Positions 1 to 24,542 of a stretch of 64,000 nt of DNA are shown piece by piece. The DNA comes from Tetracentron sinense (taxonomy: Eukaryota > Streptophyta > Magnoliopsida > Trochodendrales > Trochodendraceae). Under the pieces are notes generated by a model, which did no database searches, was not told the origin of the DNA, and saw only the letters and a program-made list of their open reading frames with translations. The stretch covers positions 278,013 through 342,012 of the forward strand of contig JABCRI010000989.1 of assembly GCA_015143295.1 (NCBI GenBank), written 5' to 3'. A program made the translations under genes and the position numbers. Position 1 is the stretch's first letter. Each line of letters opens with the position of its first letter.

Positions 1-11
1 TTAATGATCTC

Positions 12-728
12 TTAAGGGGTTTTTAATGTTTTTGGAGGAACAGGAGATCCTAATGGGATATGATGAAAAGATACATTAGTGTAATTACTATTCATCTGAG
101 TGGAGGGGACATGATCATTATTCTTTTGAATAGAAATTCTATCATAATATTCTTTAGTTTTGTGAGCTATCATATCTCTACACTTTAAACATTTAAGATA
201 GAATCCTAAGGAATAACAAGTTTCACAAGATATATTAAATATGGGAGGTGTAATGTCCAAACTAGTAACTAAGGGTTTACTTTTGCTAGTGGAGGCAAAA
301 GCGAATCTGGAAAGATTCATATTATTATTCTTGCTATAGTGACTCGTAAACCATGGAAAGAAAGTGAGATGTCTTTTCTCTTTCTTGATATCTTGTATAT
401 ATTCTTTAATAATCTTATCTATCTCTTTTTTACTGAAGTTATCTAACAACCAAAGCCTTTTACTTTTGTTGACTGAAAGATTTAGATCTGCATCAAGTTT
501 TTCATAATTTATTTTGAATTCTGTCATAATCACTAACATATTACACATGTAAACATTAGGTGGATTCATATCTGAATGTGTTGGAGATGGACATGGAGAA
601 GTACTAATATTTGGACTACTCGTATTATGAAAGTTATCACTATGTTCCGTATAATATGGTTCTGGAATAGGAGAATTTCTAACTCCTTCTAGATTTGTAT
701 GGGAAACTTGTACAGGTGAAGTCTTGTC
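12..728 (-). pseudogene. Endogenous pararetrovirus (Caulimoviridae-like) polyprotein segment downstream of the movement protein
   Basis: A minus-strand open frame of about 238 residues in which I recognise no enzymatic domain. It has a Ser/Pro-rich N-terminal stretch, a charged middle, and a Cys-X2-Cys-X8-Cys-X2-Cys cluster near residues 169-184. It is assigned by context: it continues, across a hAT insertion at 729-1735, the frame that follows a caulimovirid movement-protein domain. It ends at a stop just after a PKTLKTP motif. The same motif recurs on the plus strand near 2780, where the frame reads on towards a coat-protein-like domain, so the stop here looks like a point mutation of a Gln codon. 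The apparent start Met is made by the inserted transposon's CATGG end and is not a native start. No reverse transcriptase is visible in the window. Inactive relic. Confidence 0.6.
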
Positions 729-1735
729 CATGGTTTAAAATATCGATACGTATCGACCGATACGGGCCGATACGTATCCTATTTGGAGCTATCCGATACA
801 CTGATACGCTGGAAAAAAAACTCCACTGTATCGGGCCGATACAGGCCCGATACACTCGATACGGAGATTTTTCAGTTAATTTTTTTTCTCTTGTCATTTA
901 CACTAGGATCCACAATACAGACTCGATACACACAACTTATTTACATAATATATTATTTAAGTAAATGATTTTAACTTGATTTTACTTTAGATATTAATAT
1001 GCAAATAGGGTTATTCCCCTGGTTATGATGCCCCAGTCCAACCCTACTTATCAGGAGCCACTAGTTATGATGCTCCAGCCCAACCCTACTTATCAGGAGC
1101 CACCGGTTATGATGCTCAATCTCAGTCTTCGACTGACAGTTATGGACAGATCATGATTCAGCAACAAGCATATGTACAAATGTACCTAGGCATGTATCGC
1201 ATGATGATGATTTGGACACAGTGGTGTCATCATGTCTGGACCACTTATAATGTATCACTCTACTCAATTCTTGATCTCACAATTATAGAGTACGACCGAC
1301 ACAAAGCTCAATGTGGTATTGAGCTTCTATCATGTATGTAATTTGATTTGTGAATACAAGGGTCTAAATATTTTCATATATTTGATTTATGAATGTAAGT
1401 GAGCTTCTATCACTTGGTTAAGTAACTGTGGTTTGTATTTTCATTTTCATACATATTTATCAGCGCGCACGTCTTTTTTAACTTATAAATTTGTTAACTC
1501 TCATATGTATGATTATAAATGTAGTTGAAGACTTTCATTTAGTTTGTTTTTAGCTTATATTCGTATTAAAATAGGTTTTATGCAAGGTATCCAAGTTTTT
1601 CTTTGCGTATCCAAGTTTTTTTTAGCGTATCCTGAATTTTTCCACCGTATCCAATCAATACAATACCGATACGCCGATACGTATCTTATTTTGGACTTAC
1701 CGATACGGCGACCGATACCGATATTTTGAACCATG
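729..1735. mobile_element. Non-autonomous hAT transposon inserted in the pararetroviral ORF
   Basis: A 1007-bp element flanked by a perfect 8-bp target duplication, GTCTTGTC (721-728 and 1736-1743). Terminal inverted repeats begin CATGGTTTAAAATATCG on the left and CATGGTTCAAAATATCGG on the right. GATACG/CGATAC motifs are repeated in both subterminal regions, as is typical of hAT elements. At about 1010-1335 the plus strand reads as a Tyr/Gln/Pro-rich peptide with the imperfect repeat YDAPxQPYLSGAT. This may be a leftover of a transposase C-terminal tail. No transposase catalytic core is present. Confidence 0.85.
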
Positions 1736-2621
1736 GTCTTGTCTGGTTGAGTATGGATATACTCTGGAAGAGATGTATCTGTGGAAGTCTGTATTAGAGT
1801 ATGTACTAAATTATCTGGAGTATGTAGCAGAAGTCTGGAAGTATTTTCTAAATGAATTGTACTTGTACTAGGTATAGTAGAACAAGATGATCTAGGAGGT
1901 ACACTTATTGAACTGTAATAAGATTCTCTGAAAGGCATCCTATAAGAAGGATTTCTAGTTAATCTGAGAAATCTTAACTTTATATTACCATTTCTATGGT
2001 CTATTATCTGATTTGGTTCCTGGATTGGAATAGGAGGAGGTTTAGTAATATTAACTAAATTCCAACATTCTGGAAACTCAATATCTTCCCAATTAATCAA
2101 TTAGGTTTAATTTCATCATCTGGATGACCATAAATGATCTCACTAAACTTGTTATCTTTATTAAAATGATGGATTGCTTTAGGATTCAATGTAGTATTCA
2201 TGACTTTATAATTTATTCTATAAACTAGAACTAAGGGTCTGGATCCTGGAAGCATTTCTATTCATTTAGTATGAACATTTAAAGTTAAAGCTTCTAAGAT
2301 ATAGGGATCATGTAAATCTAAAGCAAAATCTGGATAACAATCAAAGTATACTGGACCATGTGCAGTACTAGTCTGGATGGCTCCTACGAGACTATCTGAA
2401 AAGTTTAAGAACCTACAATCTCTAAGACATAGTAAAATAGAACTATTTATTCCTAATCTGGTAAGTGGCTTGGCTGCCACCTGTATCATACCAAAGTGAA
2501 TAAAGTTGTATTTTTTCTTAAATTTATCTATAATATCTTTATTCAGAAAGTGGATAGGTTGAGTGTTATCTTGAACTTTGAAGAATAATCTTGAACGAAT
2601 CTTGAAAGCTGTCTTGATATG
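1736..2621 (-). pseudogene. Endogenous pararetrovirus movement-protein region, copy A
   Basis: Read on the minus strand, this matches the core of the 30K-superfamily movement protein of Caulimoviridae: a KPLTRLGINS motif, an LRDCRFLNF motif, a GPVYFDCYPD motif and an ALTLNVHTK segment follow in order between about 2520 and 2262. An in-frame TGA at 2262-2264 interrupts it and a frameshift lies near 2100. Downstream it runs into a Pro/Ser-rich linker that ends at the hAT target duplication. The section 2023-2530 is duplicated at 3585-4090 (copy B) with roughly 95% identity by eye. The N-terminal part seen in copy B is absent here: the sequence diverges about 15 codons upstream of the conserved core, then meets a primer-binding-like site. 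In exogenous caulimovirids the protein moves virus between cells; this copy is broken. Confidence 0.72.
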
Positions 2622-2633
2622 CTCTGATACCAT
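2622..2633 (-). promoter_or_regulatory. tRNA-Met primer-binding-site-like sequence
   Basis: On the minus strand this reads TGGTATCAGAGC, the 12-mer complementary to initiator tRNA-Met that primes minus-strand synthesis in Caulimoviridae and many Ty1/copia elements. It lies about 120 bp upstream of the conserved movement-protein core of copy A, and an open frame runs through it (Met-Val-Ser-Glu-His). This fits a recombinant joining the primer-site region to the interior of the movement-protein gene. The match is exact, but a 12-mer alone is modest evidence. Confidence 0.5.
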
Positions 2634-2666
2634 GTAGTAGTGTTGTGTAGTCGGACCGCTGTAGTA

Positions 2667-2712
2667 TTGACCGGAGTTGGTGGTTATGACCATAACCACC
2701 AACTCCGGTCAA
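2667..2712. repeat. Perfect 22-bp inverted repeat with 2-bp loop
   Basis: The arms start with TTGACCGGAGTTGG, are complementary base for base and are separated by only AC. The hairpin sits where the pararetroviral DNA flips: movement-protein copy A is on the minus strand to the left and the coat-protein segment is on the plus strand to the right. It may mark the inversion hinge. Confidence 0.9.
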
Positions 2713-3588
2713 CAGAAGACAGGTTACCACCTAGTGAATCTAAACTAAATCAATATGAAAGATACACTAACATCTGTTCTTCCAAAAACATTAAAAACCC
2801 CTCAAGAGATCTGGAAATGGATGGAGACAGTCCCCAAGCAGTAAGAGTAAGAACATTGATTAAGTTTTTAATGGTTTATTCCAAGTTTCCAGAACTTTTA
2901 TTCCATCTTTCACATGTCCATCACCTCCTCCTGAGACTTCTCAACCATTAGATCCTACTCCAGATCCAAGAAAATTGCATCCATATTTCGGAATGTTAAA
3001 ATCTATTCGTTTCAAGCTCAAAGAAGCCATTGACAAGCTACCTTTAGAAATTCGTCAAAAGATTGACCTCACAGCCCCCTCTGCCCAATCCAAATGGTTA
3101 GCAATGTACTCTAGGATGTAGCTCTTTCTCTCATGCACTTTCACTAAGTTAGGATTTTTACAACAAGAAATAGAATATAAGAATATTGAAACCCAACTTA
3201 ATAAATCTATGTCATTACAACAAAAAATTACTAATTTTAGAACTAGATTAGAATTTCTAATAGTCAAATTACCAGTTTAAACAAAGTAGAATGAGATCAA
3301 CCTTCTTCTTCCCATACTAGAAATTATTATTTGAAACCTACTTTTCCGGATATGCAACTTGAAGAATTACATCCTTATAGCCAGAATTCTTATAAGAGTA
3401 GTACCATTTATGAATGGAATATCGATGGTATATCAGAACACCAGATTCTAAATAGGCTTCAAGAAATGACTATGGTTAGCAATGCTTACCAAGTTAACAA
3501 CATTTCAGATCATGCTATAGCTCAATCCTTAGTCGCCGGTTTTACTGGTCAACTCAAAGGTTGGTGAGATAACTGCCTTTAGACTTGA
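2713..3588 (+). pseudogene. Endogenous pararetrovirus coat-protein-like segment, inverted
   Basis: Plus-strand remnant of the same viral polyprotein. It begins with a segment overlapping the end of the 12-728 frame (PKTLKTP shared), passes a Lys/Leu-rich region with stops near 3118 and 3280, and ends in a 78-residue open stretch (3331-3567). That stretch has the motifs YEWNIDGISEHQILNRLQ and SDHAIAQSLVAGFTGQLKGW, which I recognise as the conserved capsid region found in many plant endogenous pararetroviral and related polyproteins. A stop follows the GWWDN-like end and the sequence then switches to minus-strand copy B. Several stops make it non-functional. Confidence 0.62.
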
Positions 3589-4354
3589 ATAGGAAGAGGT
3601 TTAGTAATATTAACTAAATTCCAACATACTGGAAACTCAATATCTTCTCAATTAATCAATTTAGGTTAAATTTCATTATCTGGATGACCATAAATGATCT
3701 CACTAAACTTGTTATCTTTATTAAAATGATGGATTGCTTTAGGATTCAATGTAGTATTCATTACTTTATAATTTATTCTGTAAACTAGAACTAAGGGTCT
3801 GAATCCTGTAAGCATTTCTATTCCTTTAGTATGGACATTTAAAGTTAAAGCTTCTAAGATATGGGGAACAAGTAAATCTAAGGCAAAATCTGAATAACAA
3901 TCAAAGTATACTGGACCATGTGTAGTACTAGTCTGGATGGCTCCTAAGTGACTATCTGAAAAGTTTAAGAACCTACAATCTCTAAAACATAGTAAAATAA
4001 AACTATTTATTCCTAATCTGGTAAGTGGCTTGGCTACCACCTGTAGCATGCCAAAGTGAATAAAGTTGTATTTTTCTTAAATTTATCTATAGTATCTTTA
4101 TCTAATAATTTATAAGTATTAAAAGTATGATTTTTTTAAAGAAGAGTACGTTCAACTGTTTTAATAGAGTATGAGGAGAATAGTTTAAATATACCTAGTC
4201 TGTAGATTTCTTCTACTGCTACCTTAGGTATATTCCAATTATTTAACTCGGATTCACTATTCACAAACATATGTTCTTCGCTATTCATTATATTATCTTG
4301 ACTGTTGACTTCTCTAGAGGACATGCTTCGGGGGAAAAGATGATAATTCATCAT
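3589..4354 (-). pseudogene. Endogenous pararetrovirus movement-protein region, copy B, with its N-terminal start
   Basis: Second minus-strand copy of the movement-protein region. The conserved core lies at 4049-3666 and carries the same KPLTRLGINS, FRDCRFLNF and GPVYFDCY motifs as copy A. Upstream is a 72-residue open stretch (4354-4136) that starts with two Met and an acidic/Asn-rich region, probably the native protein N-terminus. A stop near 4136 and frameshifts near 4055-4070 break the link between the two. The left end stops at about 3589 against the inverted coat-protein segment. Copy B is not a simple tandem duplicate, because it keeps an N-terminus that copy A lacks. Confidence 0.7.
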
Positions 4355-5492
4355 ACACTGTAGTACACTGAAGAATTTCTAGATGGACTTAGTTTACCGC
4401 AGTATGTGGCTTCGGCAATATGACCCAAAGTGACTTACAACGGCTAACAGCTCACACCACGGCCTTAATGCCTACTGCAGAAGAGTCTTAGAGGGCAATA
4501 TGGCCCTGATGTATAATATGATTATACATCCACTCACTACACCATGAAGTGAGCAGCCGCCCTCTAAATATGGACATGTAGCAACTATATTTGAAATCTG
4601 GGAAAATCCATACAAGGTACCCTTGAGAGATACGGGGCGAAAAATCAGCCCTAACGGGGACGTCTAAGTCATCCAATCAGACAACCGAAACATGTCAATT
4701 AACCCTAGTTGGTCAGCCATAACTCTCATAGTTCATCTGACCAAACATAGATTATAAAAACATGGATTTTTTGACATCCGATTTGACAACTTGTACATCT
4801 CTATAGGGGTTGATTTTTGGCCACCATAGTCACCAAGTCAAAGTTCAGGAATTATTCGACTAGGAAAAACATCGTCAAAATTTAAAAAATTCGACAAATA
4901 ATTAGAAAAATTTTGGGCAAGATTACTAATTATGAAAAATTATAGACAAAATAAATTCCATATATTTACATATTTACTCGCAATTTTTTAATAAATCGCG
5001 ATTTCGACGAATGAAGAAGTCACGAATTATTCAAGAATTTTTTTTTAAATCAGTGAACTTTGTTACTATACTTGCCACGTCTCTCAAAAGACCATGCTTG
5101 GATTGATTTTTTTAAGATTTCAGAAATACCTACCTCATGTCCATTTTCCAACAGAGCCACTCACAAGTTATAGTGATCCTCAAACCACTGTACTGTTTAT
5201 CATATTTTGTAGGAAAAGAGCTGCGAAAACTTATTTTCTCAAAGCAAAATGACAATAAGATGAAATTATGAAAATGAAGCTGACACATCATTATGTATGA
5301 TTCAATACAAAAGACAATGGAATGATAAAATGTAAATTAAGATTTAATACATAGGAATATTGATATGCCAGCATTGTGTTGTGCAGTATTAGTATGTTGC
5401 TGATATGATGTGGTACAACTGTACAATATGAAACAATACTTTGAAGTTTGAACCATGGCTGACATGAGATTTGCATATATGTAAAGGCTTAC
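4355..5492. other. Non-coding DNA between pararetroviral relic and agmatine deiminase exon 4
   Basis: On the minus strand, 4360-4680 could be leader or promoter DNA of the viral copy B: it contains a TATAAT-like stretch and several short palindromes, but no primer site was found. The rest is AT-rich. I searched by eye for agmatine deiminase exon 5 motifs (the LEGGSIH region) on the minus strand and did not find them. Confidence 0.4.
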
Positions 5493-19191
<13,699 letters not shown>

Positions 19192-19650
19192 CACAAATTC
19201 CTCTGAAGCTACCTCCTCCTCCTGTTTTAACTCTGCAAAATGGTAACCTTTCACAAATACCAGTAGATAGTAGCAGAGAGCCGCCCTGGATACTGTTTCT
19301 ACTCTTTTGACGACCTTGCCTCCCACTAATATTCTCTCCCCTTTGTTTATTTATTTATTTACTTTTTAGGAGTCCATTTATTACTTATTTTAGGAGGAGC
19401 CCTTGGCTTTTTTTGCCTAAGGTTTTGAACCTCCAATGGGAACAAGGTTCCTTCTTAAACCCTATACATCAAGGTTCCTTCTTAAACCCTAGACATCATC
19501 AGTCCAGTAGATAAGAGGAGCATGTCTGGTTTTAAAACCTTGGTAAATGCGAGCAACTTTCTCGGAGTCAGAGTTGCCCTTAAATCCTCCAATTGCATGC
19601 GTGGTAGTCTAAAGAGGCGTGCAAGCCCTACTAAGCATAATAAGTGGGGT
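19192..19650. other. Agmatine deiminase 5' flank
   Basis: On the minus strand the frame of exon 1 stays open up to an ATG at 19326, so either leader or a 45-residue N-terminal extension. No clear TATA box was located. A short direct repeat (CAAGGTTCCTTCTTAAACCCTA twice, 19443-19491) lies upstream. Confidence 0.35.
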
Positions 19651-20140
19651 TAGGGCTGCAAACGGAGCGGATATGAAACGGATATTGGTATATCCGAATT
19701 CATATATGATTATATATCCGGATATCCGTATCCGGATAAATATCCGGCGAATAGTAAAATATGATATCCGCATCCATTCCGATTAAAATATCCGGATTCG
19801 GATGCGAATCCGGATTATCCGATTATTTAAAAAAAACATTAAAATAATATAAATTAATATTTAAAAATGTAAAAATATATAATTTTTTATTTAAAAAATA
19901 TATTTTAAAGGTAATATTAATTTTATAAATTTAAAATATATTTTTTATATATATTATATAATCGAACGGATATTTATCGGATCGGATGTATCAGTATCTA
20001 AATCCATATCCGAATTATAAACGGATGGTGATTTACTATCCGAATTCGCTCCGCCGGATATCTATTCAAATAAATATCCGACTAAACGGATTCGGATGCG
20101 AATCGGATACAGATATTATCCGCATCCGCTTGCAGCCCTA
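19651..20140. mobile_element. hAT MITE rich in GGATATCCG words
   Basis: 490 bp. Ends TAGGGCTGCAAACGGA / TAGGGCTGCAAGCGGA are flanked by a perfect 8-bp duplication AGTGGGGT (19643-19650 and 20141-20148). The body is made of repeated CGGATATCCG-like palindromes and AT-rich DNA. Confidence 0.9.
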
Positions 20141-20153
20141 AGTGGGGTGTAAC

Positions 20154-20292
20154 CTAGGAAGCACAGATACTTTGAAAATGAAAACGTACCCGTATCGTCG
20201 TACCTGTATTGCCGTATCGGATACGGCACTCTAAGGTAAAATTTAACTGTTTTTCATAATTTCTACCGTATCACCGTACCTGTGCTTCCTAG
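20154..20292. mobile_element. Short hAT MITE abutting the previous one
   Basis: 139 bp. Ends CTAGGAAGCACAG on both sides are flanked by a perfect 8-bp duplication GGTGTAAC (20146-20153 and 20293-20300). Its left duplication overlaps the right duplication of the neighbouring element by three bases. Same family as the 800-bp copy at 52739-53538. Confidence 0.9.
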
Positions 20293-21297
20293 GGTGTAAC
20301 TAAAGTTGTCAATGAGAGGCCGAATTCGTCTTAAAATGAGCCGAGCTTGAATTGGATATTTGAGCTCATTGAAATGAGTTAGAGATACACGATTGAGCTC
20401 GTCTGTTAATCAAGGTGCACACAAACAACAACCGGCTCCCTCATTAATTGTGGTTTAGGTTAGTCAAATCAAGTTTAATATTTTTTTTCTAAAAAACAAG
20501 GGTAGATGGATAACCCTAGGGATGAGTGAATCTTAATCACAGTTAGTGGTGTTAAAAGGGACATGTGGCGACCTATAAGTGTACGTGTTAACTATGGTTT
20601 AGATTAATCAACCCAAGATTAATATTTTTAAAAAAAAAAATCTGCAAAACAAGGATAGATGGATGAACCTTACAAGTAAATGAATCTTAACCACAGTTAA
20701 ATACGTGTTAAATGGGTGTTAAATGGCAGTGGAACGCGCACGCGGAAAGAATCATTCCCCTTGTAAAATCATTGATGTGCAAACAAATGGAGCTTAAGAG
20801 GCTGTCAACTCTAACCAGTAACCACAAAGTTTAAAAGGCTAAAAGCTTCTCTAATTCTCGAACTATAAATATATTTTAAAAAATGTAAAAAGAAAAAATA
20901 AATAGCCGCAGAAGAAAAAGATCCCAAGAAAACATTCTCACTTTGTGTTAAATTGGGTATGTTCTGTTCTTAGATATGTTAATCTTATTTAATCTTTTCT
21001 CTACCAATTTGGATTTCTTTTCTCTTGAATTAAGCTCCATTTTCCCTCTAATATCTGCTTACCTTTGTTAATCTGGGTTTCTTTATCACTTGCTGTTGTT
21101 AATTCTTATAGAAATGAACTTAGTTTGTTCTTCCTTGAATGCCATGATGATTTGAAAATTTTTATCTTCTTTTTAATTGGGCTTTCCTACTTTTGCTTAT
21201 TTTCTATATATTACTCACGTGCAATGAATTCCTTGGTTTATTTGTGCATTCTTATGATGCTCTTTGCGCCATTCATATATTTGTTCAGTAATATATC
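20293..21297. other. Intergenic DNA with degraded repeats, upstream of the F-box pseudogene
   Basis: At 20400-20760 the phrase 'ATGGATxAACC...AATCTTAACCACAGTTA' occurs twice. It resembles the arms of the inverted-repeat MITE at 43127-43391, so this is probably an eroded relative. From 20880 the sequence becomes leader/intron-like (T-rich). An 84-residue hydrophobic open stretch at 21065-21319 has no family match and runs into an LTR, so it is judged not a gene. Confidence 0.35.
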
Positions 21298-21955
21298 TGT
21301 AATGGGATTTTTTCGCTAGCTCCACTTGTCACTTGCTTCTTAGATGCTGGTGTACTAGTAGAAGGAAGAAGGTGGTGGCAGAGATCGCTGTTTGTTGAAG
21401 AAGAGGGAGGTTCGCCCAGTCAAGACACTCCGATGATGAAATCAGTATAGGAAGAAGATGAGGTGCAAAAAATCAAATTAGAACAGAGATTGAGTGTATA
21501 TGAGGTAGTCCCTTTGCTTCAGGTTTCAAGAAAATAAGTGGTCTTTGGGTTGATTTTCTCAGTCCCCATCTTACTGTTGGTCGAGGTATATTTATAGGCC
21601 CGGGTGAGCATGCTCGTTCATGCCCATGGATGGCCATGCATCTTGTTATGTGACATTACAAAATATGTCTGACAGATCTTCTCTCATACGTGTCACACGT
21701 GTAAGCCTACTTCTTCTCAGGTCGGTTCAGCCAAAAGCAGTTCAAGATGACCAGGATTAAATGCTAAGTCAACTCTTTTCACCTAACATCAGAGTAAGTA
21801 GATGGCCTCCTGATGCTTCCGTCCTCCAAGTCAGTCTTGTCCTCATGACGACGATTTCGAAAATCGTCCTGATGACCATGAGTACGGGCTTGTCTTTAAT
21901 TAGGGTTTGGACTCGCACCCCAAGACTTGTGCATTTCCCAATTATCTCCATTACA
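21298..21955. mobile_element. Solo LTR of a Ty3/gypsy element
   Basis: 658 bp. It begins TGTAATGG and ends CCATTACA, flanked by a perfect 5-bp duplication ATATC (21293-21297 and 21956-21960). It shares the TGTAATGG terminus and the phrase CACTCCGATGAT with the Tat-lineage LTR at 53856-54690. This indicates the same lineage and loss of the internal region by LTR recombination. It lies in the region upstream of the F-box pseudogene. Confidence 0.82.
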
Positions 21956-22206
21956 ATATCTTTTGAGGTTGTATCTTTCATTTTGTAGAGTATGCAGTAT
22001 TTTTATTTTCTATTGTAAATTGAAAGAAATATGATTAATTAACACTTTTCAGTTGGAATAACAAAATTTTGATGATAGCCAAATTATGGGTCTCTGTTCA
22101 CATCCACACTTTTTTTTAGTATTTGTTGTAAAATGTGGAAAGACAAATGTTTCTGTTTTGTGCCACTGATGATATATTGGTTTCATTTGGTTTCAGAAAT
22201 AAAGAG

Positions 22207-23545
22207 ATGAACAACTCAATTTTACTGCAAATGCTCATTGATCATGTCTCAGTTCCAGATATAATCAGTGAGCTGCCTTTGAACATTGTAGCCAATAAGG
22301 GATAGTGGTTAGAACTTAGAACAAACATCTTATCAAGCAAGTGAAGTTATAGGTGGTTACCCTTTCACAACGCATATTGGATAACAAGTGTGTCCCGACA
22401 ATTTCCTACGACTGAACATTCGTGAAGAACAAACTTTTAAAAATTATTGATCGAGGTCTCCTACTTCACAGAATCCGAATTCACACGTTCAATCTTTCTA
22501 CTATCCTTGAATTGGGGGAAGACTGACTGGTTTAAGGTTCTTTCTTGTCTATTTTCTTGTCCATAACTGAGTCGTTTGAAGCTCATTCGCTGCTAATCTG
22601 ACCCACCTCCTACATTCAAAGGATTTAATTGTTTGAAGAGCCACAATCTTCAGCAAGTTTCTTTTGTCTCTGACATAATTGAAAGTATTCTTATTGCTTC
22701 CCACTTCTTGAGAGAGTAACATTATCATACTTTTGATAGTTTAGCTATTAAGATCTGTGCTCCGAATCTTGAATACTTGTGTCTTTTAGATGATTTCAAA
22801 TATATCTTTCTTGAAACTTTCCCACTTTAGCTACTGTGTCTGTTGCTTGTACATTGACAAAATTTCTGAACACTTTGAGCAAAGTAAAAGTTTTAATATC
22901 CATCAAGGTTCTTGGTGGTGTACCTCGTCTTGAGAGTCTCATTGGGCATAGCTACTTTGTAGAGGTAGCATCATCTTATAGTTTATATTTGGTTTATTAA
23001 CTTGGCAAACCCTGTTCTAATGTCTTCTTCTATGCTCCAAGTTTCTGAGCATAGGGATGTACCATTGAGACTTCCAATTATGTATAACCATCTAAAGAAT
23101 CTTACTCTATTTTCGAAGATAGTAAAGAGATCTTGGTCGTTCTTCGCTTCATTATGAATTCCCCTAGTTTACAACAACTCCAGATCTCGGTGAGTTGTGA
23201 CAGACATTTAGTTCTTGGTTTATATATTTAGTATTAGAATGGTTTAGATTATCATAATTCACTATGGTTTCTCAAACACTGCAGCTGCCATAGAAGCATC
23301 TGATATAGATTTTTTGGAAACTCAATACCTCTCAGATTGCTCTTTCAAGAAACCCCGTATTGTGAAAATGACAGATATGTTGGGCGTGGCACGAGTTGGA
23401 TTTCATCAAATTTCTGCTAGCTAACTCACCAATGCTTTAGATAATGAGTATTAAACCTTTTTTATATGCCATCATCGAATGAAGAGGTTGGAGTAGGTTG
23501 CTAGAGTTGATGATATTCCGATGAGCTTCCGCAAATGCAGAAATA
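22207..23545 (+). pseudogene. F-box/FBD/LRR-repeat protein pseudogene (At1g13570-like)
   Basis: Plus-strand fragments in shifting frames recall plant F-box/FBD/LRR proteins. An F-box start DIISELPLNIV (about 22257-22290) meets a TAG at once. Then come WLPFHN-like and FPTTEHS fragments, a PNLEYLCLLDDFKYIFLETFPL segment in the LRR part (about 22766-22830), and CSFKKPRIVKMTDMLGV (about 23337-23385), which matches the conserved FBD-side motif. F-box proteins of this type recruit substrates to SCF ubiquitin ligases; this copy cannot encode one. Assignment is by remembered motifs. Confidence 0.6.
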
Positions 23546-24542
23546 CTTTCAATCAATACTGGACAACCCATTCCATGTCTCATTTGGAACCCAACATGCC
23601 GAGATGTCTAGTGTTATTGTAGCACCATATTTTATAATACTCGATCGTCCTAATTGTCATCTGGCCATAGTGAAAAGTCGGTCATTGCAAGTTTGCAACA
23701 AGGAAGTTTCAGCAACATCAAGATTTCATGCCGAGATATGAAAGACCACTTTGGCTTCATTGACAAGAACAGTAATATGACTTTTTTGAATGCACCTACG
23801 AACAATCTTGAGCTGCAGGCTCAACCTCGTTTATTATATACTTCGAGAAAAGATTAACAAAATATCAAGAGTTTGGCCATTATAAAACTGAAGTTCTACA
23901 AATGCTCACCATTTCCAACTATTGAATTCAGGGATTACCTCGCTATACACCAAATATTATTCTGATGATCGACGCCAGTTCTAACAAAGACGGCAGGACT
24001 ACATATGCATATAGATATGAAAGGATGCATAGTAAGGTTTTGGATGTATTAGTAAAGATAGAAAAGGAAGTTGCAGTGAATCTTTTGTAAATATCTTTTC
24101 TAGTTTTGGTATAGATAATTTTATATAATGCCAATAACAAGCCTTGAAGAGAAAATTACAGTCAGAGGTACAAAGTAAAAACATCCTATAATCATAGTTT
24201 GAAACATATCTCTTTTACATCTTTATGCTTGAAAATTTAGGATACAAACAAGACCCTTGTCGAGAATATTATTCTTACATGCTCAAGACTAGTTCGACAT
24301 CCCCACAAAGATACTTCACTCAACTGGAAGGAAAAGACATGGAATACTTAACCAAAAAATGTTGGCTCCTTGATTTGGATTCTCTACAATCAAAAATTAA
24401 CATCACAGCCCTTGTGAGCTCTGATATACCAATATTATACAACTAACTCTTTCACTGGATTTTGGATTCTTGCTAACAGTTTCAATCATAGATTTCTTCT
24501 TTCTATATTTTCAACCATTTTTTTTCTTTTTTGAGAAGTAAT
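23546..24542. other. Intergenic DNA and NIK 3' UTR
   Basis: Short open stretches (23654-23857 +, 24225-24446 +) show no recognisable family. The part next to 24542 is probably the 3' UTR of the receptor kinase on the minus strand. Confidence 0.35.

Noticed and set aside
21065-21319. 84-residue hydrophobic plus-strand ORF, membrane-protein-like
   Set aside because: T-rich leader or intron DNA; its end lies inside the solo LTR that begins at 21298; no family motif.
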